NCBI RefSeq assembly: GCF_030056705.1
Contig: NZ_JASHIC010000024.1
Location: 1 to 64,000, forward strand
DNA from: Flectobacillus longus
Lineage (GTDB): Bacteria > Bacteroidota > Bacteroidia > Cytophagales > Spirosomataceae
DNA: 64,000 bases
Reading direction: 5' to 3'
A model generated the notes under the pieces. It was not told the origin of the DNA. It saw only the letters and a list, made by a program, of their open reading frames with translations, and made no database searches. Within the stretch, counting starts at the first letter, position 1; each line of letters begins with the position of its first letter. Of this stretch, positions 54,456 through 62,893 are shown in pieces. A program made the position numbers and the translations under genes.

Positions 54456-57400
54456 TTACTCTACTGCTGGTTTCTTACGGAAGTACTTAGTACGAACTCG
54501 TTCGTTGATGTAATACATACAAGGAACGATTACGAGTGTAAGTACTGTCGAGAAGCTCAAACCGAAGATAATAGTCCAAGCCAAAATACCCCAGAATACC
54601 GCACTGTCACCACCAAAAGCAATATGTGGATTGAATTCGGTAAACATTGTTACGAAGTCGATACTCAAACCTACAGCTAACGGTACAAGACCCAATATAG
54701 CAGCAGAGGCTGTCAACAATACTGGTGTCAAACGCACGCTACCAGCTTCGATAATGGCTTCTTTCAATTCATATCCACGACCTCGCAGCTCGTCGGTAAA
54801 TTCTATGAGGAGGATACCGTTTTTCACTACAATACCCGCTAAGGCAATAATACCTACGCCCGACATGATTACAGAGAATGTCATTCCGAATACCATAAAA
54901 CCTAACAATACACCAATCAATGATAACAAGATGGTGCCAAAAATGATGATTGGTTTTGAAATAGAGTTAAACTGAATAGTCAATATCAAGAAAATCAATA
55001 AGATAGCACCACCAAAAGCCGTTCCTAGGAAGTTGGCAGTTTCGGCTTGTTCTTCTTGCTCTCCGCCCATTTTCACAGTATAACCACTCGGAATCTCTAT
55101 ATCTTTAATCAAATCATTGATTTGAGCTACAATTTGGTTTGCGTTATAACCCGCTACTACATCCGAACCAAGCGTTACAACACGTTGCTGATTCTTACGG
55201 TTGATTTGACTAAATGTGGTCGAGTAGCTAATCGTTGCAATTGAGTTCAAAGGCACTTGGCGCAATACACCGCCCATGGTCATATCACGATAAGTGATAT
55301 TCATGCTCAATAGTTTTTCGATTTGATTACGATCACTTTGTTTGATGCGCAACTGGATTGGATATTCGTCTTTATCGTCACGGAATTTTGAAATCTCCGA
55401 ACCAAATAAAGCAGTACGAATCGCCAAGGCTACTTGTGAGGACGAAATCCCCTCTCGTTGTGCTTTTTGTTTATCAACATCAACGATAATTTCGGGTTTG
55501 TTGGTAATCAAATCACTTTTTAGTTCATCAATACCTTTGATACCTGACTTCTCGATTCTTTCCTTAACGTCTTTTTCAAGTTTTTGTAAAACAGTAAAGT
55601 CATCTCCAGCGATTTCAATAGCAATTGGCTTACCAGTTGGAGGACCATTACGCTCTCTTTCTACAGAAATCTCACTGCCAGGAATAGGTGATTTTTTGAG
55701 CTCATCACGAATTTCTTGTAAAATACTTTCAGACGAAATTTCTCCACGTTCTGTCTTTTTTACAAATGCTACCGTCACTTTTGATTTTTGTGGAGTAGCC
55801 GAACGATCTGGGTTTGTTGGATCACCTGCGTTTTTACCTACGTTCGAGATTACCGAGTTAACCGCTATTTCGGCTTTGTTTTTCTTGATAATATTGAATA
55901 CTCTTTTCTCAATAATCTTCGTGACAGAGTCAGTTTTGCGTGCATCGGTACCTACAGGCATTACGTTGTAGATATAGACATAGTCAGGGTCGCCACTAGG
56001 GAAGAAAATTACTTTTGGTTGTACAATTCCCATCATGATGAATGTAAATATCAGCAAACCAAAAGTAGCAATTACAACACCAATAGGACGTTTGCCATGA
56101 ATTACCCACGCAACAACAGCACGATAGCGATTTTTGAATGCAGGAAGTGCTGTTTCTTGGAAAGGCACGATGATTTTGGGCGATAAGATAAAGTGGTTGA
56201 AAAGGTATAATGCAAGAATAAATACAAACAAGTTACCAAGTCCAAAGTTGATGAAATAACCCACTACCGCCAACAATCCCATAACAATCAAAGGCTTTTG
56301 CAAAGACTTAATACCTTCTACATGGTGTGTTTCTTCGTCGTGGCGCTTCATAAATGATACTGCAAATACAGGGTTCATTACGTAAGCAACCAACAATGAG
56401 GCAAACAACGTATAAATCAAGGTAATAGGTAAGAATTTCATAAACTCACCTACAATACCTGGCCAAAATAACAATGGTACAAATGGCGCAATCGTAGTAA
56501 GCGTACCTGACAATACTGGTAAGAATACCTCTGAAGCAGCTAATTTTACGGCTTCAACAATGCTCAACTTACGGAATTGGTTGAAAATACGGTGTGAGTT
56601 TTCGATTACCACAATGGCATCATCTACCACAATACCCAAACCTAGTAAGAAAGCAAACAATACAATCGTATTGAGCGTGAACCCTGAGAAATACAAAGGA
56701 ATAAAGGCAATCAACGCTGATAATGGTACCGACAGACCTACAAAGATGGCATCGCGAACACCCATAAAGAACATTAGGACGAATACTACAAATAGAAAGC
56801 CTAGAATTACGGTATTCACTAAGTCATCAATATCGGATTTTGTACGTTCTGATGAATCGGCAGTGATTTGTACTTTTACACCTTGTGGTAAACGAGTCTC
56901 CTCGTATTTGTCCAAAATCTTTTCAATTTGCTCTGAAGCCGAAATCAAGTTGGCTCCACTACGTTTAATAACGTTAAGGGTAATAACCGAACGGTTATCT
57001 AAGCGAGCAAAATCCTGACGCTCCTCATGACTGTCTATTACCTCTGCAACGTCACCTAAGCGAATCATTGCACCTGATGACGAACGCAACATGATGTTAG
57101 CGATTTGGTCAACCGTTTTGAATTCTCCTTTTACACGAAGTGTACGGCGTACGCCATCGACATTAAGATCACCACCCGAAATGTTGATGTTTTCACCTTG
57201 AACAGCCATTTGAATATCTGTAAAAGATAATCCTGAAGCCTGCGCTTTGTATAAGTCTAGGTTGATTTGAATTTCACGATTCAATGCACCGACGATATCG
57301 ACACGGGTAATTTCAGGTAAACCTTCAATCAAATCTTGTAATTCTTCGGCATAATCTTTTAGCTTTCCTAAAGGGTAATTACCCGCCAAGTTGATGTTCA

Positions 57401-57872
57401 TAATCGGGAATTCCGAGAAGTTCACATCTTGTGCCGTTGGTCCCGAATCTAGCTTTTGTGGTAAATCTTTCTTCGATTTATCTACCGCATCACGCACACG
57501 TTGTAACGCATCCTCAACCTTTACATTGGGGTTAAATTCAATCAAAATAACCGAGACATCTTGCAAGGCGTTAGATTTGATACGTTTTACCCCTTGAATC
57601 GTTTTTAATTGCTTTTCAATGGGTTTGTTGATTACGTTTTCAATATCCGCAGGAGTTGTACCAAAGTAGACAGTTTGCACATAAATCTGTGGTACTTTAA
57701 TGTCTGGGAATTGCTCTTTGGGAAGGCTTCCGTAGATACCTAAACCCGCTAAAAACACCATAAAGGTGAAAAGGTAAACAGTGGTTTGGTTGGAAGCAAG
57801 CCATCCAATCATCTTATAGATTCCACCACTACCATGAGGTAATTCTTGTATATCTTTTTCTTGATTTTCCAT
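54456..57872 (-). CDS. RND efflux transporter permease (AcrB/MexB family)
   Basis: A 1138-residue inner-membrane pump with the RND layout: N-terminal helix, large periplasmic loops (about 45-340 and 625-930), and two sets of six membrane helices. The proton-relay motif VVDDAIVVIENSHR lies in helix 4, with FFMGVRDAIFVG and GIVVKNGILLIEFTDELR. It is somewhat longer than AcrB (about 1050), with extra residues around 515-610. It exports drugs or other toxic compounds with the adaptor and TolC from the same operon. Confidence 0.94.
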   Translation of the reverse strand: MENQEKDIQELPHGSGGIYKMIGWLASNQTTVYLFTFMVFLAGLGIYGSLPKEQFPDIKVPQIYVQTVYFGTTPADIENVINKPIEKQLKTIQGVKRIKSNALQDVSVILIEFNPNVKVEDALQRVRDAVDKSKKDLPQKLDSGPTAQDVNFSEFPIMNINLAGNYPLGKLKDYAEELQDLIEGLPEITRVDIVGALNREIQINLDLYKAQASGLSFTDIQMAVQGENINISGGDLNVDGVRRTLRVKGEFKTVDQIANIMLRSSSGAMIRLGDVAEVIDSHEERQDFARLDNRSVITLNVIKRSGANLISASEQIEKILDKYEETRLPQGVKVQITADSSERTKSDIDDLVNTVILGFLFVVFVLMFFMGVRDAIFVGLSVPLSALIAFIPLYFSGFTLNTIVLFAFLLGLGIVVDDAIVVIENSHRIFNQFRKLSIVEAVKLAASEVFLPVLSGTLTTIAPFVPLLFWPGIVGEFMKFLPITLIYTLFASLLVAYVMNPVFAVSFMKRHDEETHHVEGIKSLQKPLIVMGLLAVVGYFINFGLGNLFVFILALYLFNHFILSPKIIVPFQETALPAFKNRYRAVVAWVIHGKRPIGVVIATFGLLIFTFIMMGIVQPKVIFFPSGDPDYVYIYNVMPVGTDARKTDSVTKIIEKRVFNIIKKNKAEIAVNSVISNVGKNAGDPTNPDRSATPQKSKVTVAFVKKTERGEISSESILQEIRDELKKSPIPGSEISVERERNGPPTGKPIAIEIAGDDFTVLQKLEKDVKERIEKSGIKGIDELKSDLITNKPEIIVDVDKQKAQREGISSSQVALAIRTALFGSEISKFRDDKDEYPIQLRIKQSDRNQIEKLLSMNITYRDMTMGGVLRQVPLNSIATISYSTTFSQINRKNQQRVVTLGSDVVAGYNANQIVAQINDLIKDIEIPSGYTVKMGGEQEEQAETANFLGTAFGGAILLIFLILTIQFNSISKPIIIFGTILLSLIGVLLGFMVFGMTFSVIMSGVGIIALAGIVVKNGILLIEFTDELRGRGYELKEAIIEAGSVRLTPVLLTASAAILGLVPLAVGLSIDFVTMFTEFNPHIAFGGDSAVFWGILAWTIIFGLSFSTVLTLVIVPCMYYINERVRTKYFRKKPAVE

Positions 57873-57894
57873 TTTAATAGAGATAGTTATACAG

Positions 57895-58003
57895 CCATTG
57901 GCTTGGCGCTATGGTCTGTCGACAAGCCAATGGCTTGCCTATTTATCTTTAGAAATGCTATTGTTGAGATTGGAATGTGGATAAATAAAAGTTATCCACA
58001 TTC
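57895..58003. other. Two perfect hairpins between adaptor and permease genes, one made of inverted DnaA-box matches
   Basis: CCATTGGCTTG (57895-57905) pairs with CAAGCCAATGG (57923-57933). GAATGTGGATAA (57973-57984) pairs with TTATCCACATTC (57992-58003), and within it TGTGGATAA and TTATCCACA are exact DnaA-box matches in opposite orientation. In an operon this could reduce read-through and set pump stoichiometry; a DnaA role is less likely. Confidence 0.5.
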
Positions 58004-58019
58004 TTAAGGCTCATGTGGA

Positions 58020-59135
58020 TTAGTAACTCAAAGGAGTTCCATCAACTAAGTCTTGGTATCCTTGCGTAATCAAAAGTTCACCTGCTGAAAGTCCTTCAAG
58101 GATTTCGATATTGCCATTATAGCTCAAACCAGTTTTTACTTTACGACCACGTGCTACTTTTTTACCATTTTCGGTAACGGCTACATAAACGATATTGCCT
58201 AGTTCTGTATTCTGAATTAAGTTTTGAAGAATCACGATTGAGTTTGCTTTTGACAAGTCATTGATCGTCATGATAGCTACTTGGTTAGGCTTTAATTGAC
58301 CGCCCAAGTTTGGTACTTTAGCTTCTACGCCAAAAGTTCTTGAAACTGGATCAACTAAGGCGTCAACTACGCCTACTTTTGTATTCAATTCCTTGTTAAT
58401 ATCTGGGAATTTCACATTTAGAGCATCACCACGTTTTACAGAACCCAAATAGGTATCTGCTACTTTACCTACAACTTTCAAATTACCTACATTTACTAAT
58501 TGGAAAATAGGTTGTCCTGGCATACCCATTTCACCTACTTTCTGGCGAACAACCTCAACCGTTCCTGCAATTGGAGCATATACTTTGGTCATAGCCAATT
58601 GTGCTTCCATGGTTACAATACGTTTTTCTAGAGCTTCTTTATTGGCTTTTGCTTGAAGGTATTGTACTTCAGTACCAATTTGTTGATCCCAAAGTGCTTT
58701 TTGCTTGTTGAAAAGCGTAACGGCTAAATCTAATTGTTGCTTGATTTCGGCCATTGACTGCTTCAAAACAGTATTGTCTATAGTTGCAACTAATTGTCCT
58801 TTTTTCAAAGCTTGACCTACGGTTACTAAAACGCTAGTCAATTGTCCACTCATTTGTGGAGTAACTTGTACAATATTTTCAGAGCTTACCAAACCTTGAA
58901 CTTCCACGAAGTGCTTAAAGCTTTGCGCTTGAATTGGGCTTACAGATACTGTTACGATTTTTTGTTCTTCTTTTTTCTCTGTTTTACCTAATTCTTTTTC
59001 TAAGCCTTTGATTTTAGCTTCAATTTCTTGTTTCTGAGATTTTAGGGCTTCTAGTTCAGCTTTTTTATCAGTTGATTTATTGCAGGCTGCCAATAAAAAT
59101 AAGGCAGAGGCTATTGCTAAGTATTGCTTTTTCAT
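58020..59135 (-). CDS. RND efflux periplasmic adaptor (membrane fusion) lipoprotein
   Basis: A 371-residue lipoprotein (LLAAC, Cys18) with a short coiled coil (about 22-60, KAELEALKSQKQEIEAKI...), a lipoyl/barrel-sandwich region (VTPQMSGQLTSVLVTVGQALKKGQLVATID), a helical hairpin, a beta-barrel and a membrane-proximal domain. It bridges the inner-membrane pump and TolC. It lies 32 bp after the tolC gene. Confidence 0.93.
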   Translation of the reverse strand: MKKQYLAIASALFLLAACNKSTDKKAELEALKSQKQEIEAKIKGLEKELGKTEKKEEQKIVTVSVSPIQAQSFKHFVEVQGLVSSENIVQVTPQMSGQLTSVLVTVGQALKKGQLVATIDNTVLKQSMAEIKQQLDLAVTLFNKQKALWDQQIGTEVQYLQAKANKEALEKRIVTMEAQLAMTKVYAPIAGTVEVVRQKVGEMGMPGQPIFQLVNVGNLKVVGKVADTYLGSVKRGDALNVKFPDINKELNTKVGVVDALVDPVSRTFGVEAKVPNLGGQLKPNQVAIMTINDLSKANSIVILQNLIQNTELGNIVYVAVTENGKKVARGRKVKTGLSYNGNIEILEGLSAGELLITQGYQDLVDGTPLSY

Positions 59136-59167
59136 TATTTCTTTTTTGCGATTTTTAGTATTAGGGA

Positions 59168-60517
59168 TTATTCTACAAATAACTTGCCTTTGGCTTTGTC
59201 AAGATCAACTTTAGCAATTAGCACGTTATATAAGGTAGCAAAATAATTGTTTTGAGCTTCTTTGTAAGATGATTCAGCATTGACTAATTCTAAGTTTGTG
59301 CCAACACCTTGTTCATATTTGATTTTGGTTACACGAACAACTTCTTTTGCCAAATCCATATTATGCTTTTGTTCTTGAAGCGTTTCATAGGCATTTTTCA
59401 GGGTAATTTGACCTTGTTTTACTTGTAAGTCGATGCTGTTTTGTAAGAAGGTAAAGTTTTCTTTAATCTTCTGTACAGCATTGGCAGATTGGATAATTTT
59501 GTATTTTTTCGAGAATCCGTCAAAAATTGGAACTTGAATAGAGAAACCAAGTGTGGCTGCGTTAAACCAAGGTTTGGTAATTAAATCACCAAATTGTGGA
59601 CGACCCGTCGAATACCCATACGTACTTGTAAGGAATACCTTTGGCAAATAACCTGCTTTTTGGTTTTTCAAATCTAGTTGAGCCAAACGATCTTGTGTTT
59701 TCAACATCGAATATTCGATACGGTCATCATACTGGAAAGGTGTTTCGTTTTCTGGCAAAAACTCATTCAAGTTGACACTGCTCAATTTGTCCGTTACAGC
59801 TACTGGTTCAGTTAGAGGTAAACCCATCTGAAATTTGAGCAAATTGTAACTTAATTCTTGTAAGCGTTCTACATTTTTGTACTCAATCGAAAGATTGTTT
59901 TTTTGTACCTCTAAACGTTGTACGTCAAGTTTTTCAACGAATCCTTGTAGATTTAATGCTTTGGTTTGATTGAAAAGAGAGTCAAGGCGACCGATATTAA
60001 GCTTAAGGATTTCCAAACGCTCTTCATTGACAAGAATACCATAATAGGCTTTCGTGACGTTTTCTGCAATTTGTTGCTTTGTTTGCGTAAGAGACTTGGC
60101 CGATAATTCCTTATAAACATCTGCGGCTTTTAAGCCTAAGGTATATGAACCATCAAATAATAACTGGCTCAAGCTTGCAACAGCACTACCACTATTGCGC
60201 ACACCAAATTCAGCTGCTACTACGTCGCCTTCTTTGGCATTTGGATCAAATGTTTTGGCTGGAATAAATACCCTTTGGATGATAAGGTTGTTGGTGTAAC
60301 CAATGTTTGCATTTACTTGTGGCAATCCCATCGCTTTGATTTCATTCACCTTTGCGCTAGCATTCAATACATCAAGTTGTGCGGTTTTTACATTCGAATG
60401 GTTCTTTACTGCATAATCTATCGCCTCCTTGAGCGTGTAGCTTTGTTGGGCACGAGCCACTACCGAAGTAAGCAATATACTGAAAGTCAGTAAGCTACTT
60501 TTAAGTTTAGTTTTCAT
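59168..60517 (-). CDS. TolC-family outer-membrane efflux protein
   Basis: A 449-residue protein with a signal peptide (ending SVVARAQ, about residue 23) and two OEP repeats rich in alpha-helix (YTLKEAIDYAVKNHSNVKTAQ and the later KNAYETLQEQKHNMDLAKEVVRVTKIKYEQGVGTNLELVNA). It forms the exit channel of the pump. It is the first structural gene after tetR, 122 bp downstream. Confidence 0.93.
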   Translation of the reverse strand: MKTKLKSSLLTFSILLTSVVARAQQSYTLKEAIDYAVKNHSNVKTAQLDVLNASAKVNEIKAMGLPQVNANIGYTNNLIIQRVFIPAKTFDPNAKEGDVVAAEFGVRNSGSAVASLSQLLFDGSYTLGLKAADVYKELSAKSLTQTKQQIAENVTKAYYGILVNEERLEILKLNIGRLDSLFNQTKALNLQGFVEKLDVQRLEVQKNNLSIEYKNVERLQELSYNLLKFQMGLPLTEPVAVTDKLSSVNLNEFLPENETPFQYDDRIEYSMLKTQDRLAQLDLKNQKAGYLPKVFLTSTYGYSTGRPQFGDLITKPWFNAATLGFSIQVPIFDGFSKKYKIIQSANAVQKIKENFTFLQNSIDLQVKQGQITLKNAYETLQEQKHNMDLAKEVVRVTKIKYEQGVGTNLELVNAESSYKEAQNNYFATLYNVLIAKVDLDKAKGKLFVE

Positions 60518-60639
60518 TTTTGACTAGATAATTAGTAAATTTTTAAAGAACATATATGCTTTATGAGTTGAGAATAAGAATAATTGAATATTTGTATGTG
60601 GTAAGAAAACATATCAAATCACTGATTATCAATAACTCA

Positions 60640-61242
60640 TTAACTCAATAGATTGAGATAGTTATTATATAATTTGAGACCTTCGTCCGACAAGACACCT
60701 CTAATAAAATGATCAATTAAGGCGATTTGAACTTCAATAAACGAAAATCTATCAGGTGGAAAAACTTGCATGTCAAACGCAATAAAAATTGATTCTAAGT
60801 GTAGCTTAGCTATGATTTCTACTTTGATTTCTGGTCTAAACAACCCATCAGCGATACCTTTTTCAAGGTCTTTAATCATTTGAGTCAGAATAAAATTCTG
60901 TTTATGCTCCATGAATAAATTCCAAGCACGAGGGTGATATTTCTTGATGTCGTAAAGCATCGTTGGATTGATTTCGCAAAACGACTTTTTGAGCATTTCA
61001 ATAGTTTTAACCATTTTTTCGACCACATTCTTCGAACTGTCATTCATGGTTTGGTACTCACACTTATCTTCTTCCAATTGATGTACTGCAACCTGAAAAA
61101 CGATTTCGTCTTTATCTGAAAAATGTTGATAAATGGTTTTCTTAGAAATCCCCAACTCTTTGGCAATGTCGTCCATCGTTATAGATTTTACTCCATAACG
61201 CATAAACAAACGACCGCTAGTTTCAATAATTCTTTCCTTCAT
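60640..61242 (-). CDS. TetR/AcrR-family transcriptional regulator
   Basis: A 200-residue repressor with an N-terminal helix-turn-helix (SITMDDIAKELGISKKTIYQHFSDKDEIV) and a helical ligand domain. It is first in the efflux operon and most likely represses it until a pump substrate binds. Repeated GAAACTTT sites lie upstream as operator candidates. Confidence 0.92.
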   Translation of the reverse strand: MKERIIETSGRLFMRYGVKSITMDDIAKELGISKKTIYQHFSDKDEIVFQVAVHQLEEDKCEYQTMNDSSKNVVEKMVKTIEMLKKSFCEINPTMLYDIKKYHPRAWNLFMEHKQNFILTQMIKDLEKGIADGLFRPEIKVEIIAKLHLESIFIAFDMQVFPPDRFSFIEVQIALIDHFIRGVLSDEGLKLYNNYLNLLS

Positions 61243-61306
61243 TTCTAATATGTAAAATTGCTAATGACCTGATTATATGGTAGGTTTTGCAAGTTTATCA
61301 GAGGTT

Positions 61307-61374
61307 GGAAACTTTCGTGATTAGAATAGTTTCTGAAGGCAAAACTATGGAAACTTTAAAAAGGTTCAAAGTTT
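61307..61374. promoter_or_regulatory. Candidate TetR operator region of the efflux operon
   Basis: GGAAACTTT occurs at 61307-61315 and 61349-61357, 42 bp apart (four helical turns). The second joins AAAGTTT (61368-61374) to form an inverted repeat AAACTTT-N10-AAAGTTT. The site is 65-130 bp upstream of the tetR start. The rest of the 420-bp gap 61243-61662 is AT-rich and geneless. Confidence 0.4.
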
Positions 61375-61590
61375 TCTGTGATTTTTTGTAGAAATGTTCT
61401 GCTAGTATGATGAATGGAAATCAGTATGGATAAGTGGTAATGACTTGATAAAGAAGTTTTTGTAAAATGTAAATATGTCTGGAAAAATTATGACAAATTG
61501 TATTTAACAAAGGGGGATATACGATAAGAACTAAATATGTAGAATATTATGCAAAGATAAATTTGTAAACAAGTGATTTTTGGAGGATAT

Positions 61591-61644
61591 AGACTGTTTA
61601 CTTAAGGTATGGGAATACTTTCTTTTACCTTAAGTAAACAGTCT
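61591..61644. terminator. Long hairpin after the cupin gene
   Basis: A perfect 19-bp inverted repeat (61591-61609 and 61626-61644, core AGACTGTTTACTTAAGGTA) with a 16-base loop. No T-run follows in the leftward direction, but position suggests termination. Confidence 0.6.
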
Positions 61645-61662
61645 AAAATTATGAACTTTTGA

Positions 61663-62184
61663 CTATCTACCGAAGTCGTCTTGTAAGCGAACAATATCGT
61701 CTTCGTCAGATGGAGTTTCAGGATCGGTATGTTGCCAGATTTCTGCTACTACCCCCCAAGACTCTAAGCCGATTAATCTATGGCGTTCGCCTTTATCCAT
61801 TTGAATAAAGCTACCAGATTCTAATCTTTTTACTTCATCGCCTTCTTCGTCGGTTGGGCTAATTTTTACACCTACAGTTGTACCTGCAATAACTTTCCAA
61901 ATTTCGGCACGACGAAAATGGTACTGCCAAGAAAGACGTTTTTCGGGAGCTACTACTAATATTTTTGGACTCAACTTGTTGGTAATCTGAATTTCAGACA
62001 TTTCCAAATGTGGAAAATATGTACTTGCAAAAGCAGGAGCTTGTGTTTCGTCGATTACAAAAAAACCACCCCAAGGACGAGTTTGATCTTGTTTAACAAC
62101 ATTAAAGCCAAGGGTATTTAATTCTTTGGCAATTTGTTCAAAAATTTCTTCTTTACTTGAGTTGGGAGAGATATTTAGGTTCAT
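61663..62184 (-). CDS. Cupin-domain protein, mannose-6-phosphate isomerase type II-like
   Basis: A 173-residue protein with a RmlC-like cupin fold (SWQYHFRRAEIWKVIAGT, GSFIQMDKGERHRLIG, WGVVAEIWQHTDPETPSDEDDIVRLQDDFGR). The ending resembles the isomerase domain of bifunctional GDP-mannose enzymes, and close homologues in Bacteroidota are often called phosphoheptose isomerase without proof. Metal-binding His and Glu are visible in both cupin motifs. The substrate is likely a sugar phosphate. It is divergent from the LytTR gene. Confidence 0.78.
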   Translation of the reverse strand: MNLNISPNSSKEEIFEQIAKELNTLGFNVVKQDQTRPWGGFFVIDETQAPAFASTYFPHLEMSEIQITNKLSPKILVVAPEKRLSWQYHFRRAEIWKVIAGTTVGVKISPTDEEGDEVKRLESGSFIQMDKGERHRLIGLESWGVVAEIWQHTDPETPSDEDDIVRLQDDFGR

Positions 62185-62497
62185 AAGATAATTGTTAGTA
62201 AAATGGATATATAATCATCACAAAGAGATTTTCATGTGTGACTCATACCCTATTTAAGAGATATATCAAAAGGGAATGTTGTATCTAGCCTTATTATATG
62301 TACAAAGTTACAATCCTTTATTTATAGAAAAAGTACCATAAAATAATTTCATTTTTTCTTAAAGAATATCTTCATTTTATGCAATTCCTTTTTGCCACTT
62401 GTTAAAATACTGAATGTTAAGTATTTGATGCTTGAACCTATGAATTGATATTTGTATAAACCTTGTATGTCAAAATTAATAGCTCAACATCACTCTT

Positions 62498-62797
62498 ATG
62501 AACAAAAAAATCCCACCCCACTTGACTATTGGGAGAAAATATTTCTATTTTTCCCAAGACATTATGTATTTTGAAGGCTCTATCAACTATACCTTTGTTT
62601 ACCTGCAAACAGGTAGAAAAGATATTATGGCTCAGACCATAGGAAGAGTTGCTACCAAAACGGATGAAGGCTTTGTGCGAATTAGTCGCAAGCACCTTGT
62701 CAATCGCCAGTACATTCGCGTAATACACCGCGACTACGTTGAATTGCTCGACAAGAGTATTTTACCAATTGCCCGCCGTAGAAGGGGCAATATTTAG
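62498..62797 (+). CDS. Orphan LytTR DNA-binding protein
   Basis: A 99-residue protein that is just a LytTR domain (DIMYFEGSINYTFVYLQTG, FVRISRKHLVNRQYIRVI), with no receiver and no membrane helix. It therefore cannot be phosphorylated in the usual way and may be controlled by level alone or by a partner. Strong terminator follows. The 313-bp upstream gap (62185-62497) is AT-rich with no gene. Confidence 0.88.
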   Translation: MNKKIPPHLTIGRKYFYFSQDIMYFEGSINYTFVYLQTGRKDIMAQTIGRVATKTDEGFVRISRKHLVNRQYIRVIHRDYVELLDKSILPIARRRRGNI

Positions 62798-62850
62798 GAA
62801 CTGATTGAAATGAGATACTAACATGAAATTTATATTATTCTACCTAACAC

Positions 62851-62884
62851 AAAAGGAGTTGCTCACACAAGCAACTCCTTTTTT
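62851..62884. terminator. Bidirectional terminator, LytTR / oxidoreductase
   Basis: AAAAGGAGTTGCT (62851-62863) and AGCAACTCCTTTT (62870-62882) form a perfect 13-bp stem with a 6-base loop between convergent genes. Confidence 0.88.
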
Positions 62885-62893
62885 ATTCTAAAA

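Noticed and set aside
55342-55971. 209-codon antisense frame within the RND permease gene
   Set aside because: Overlaps a conserved RND gene; no sign of selection as a protein.
57976-58000. Replication origin based on paired DnaA boxes
   Set aside because: The boxes are between efflux genes with no dnaA gene or AT-rich unwinding cluster, and the other copies lie mostly in coding sequence.
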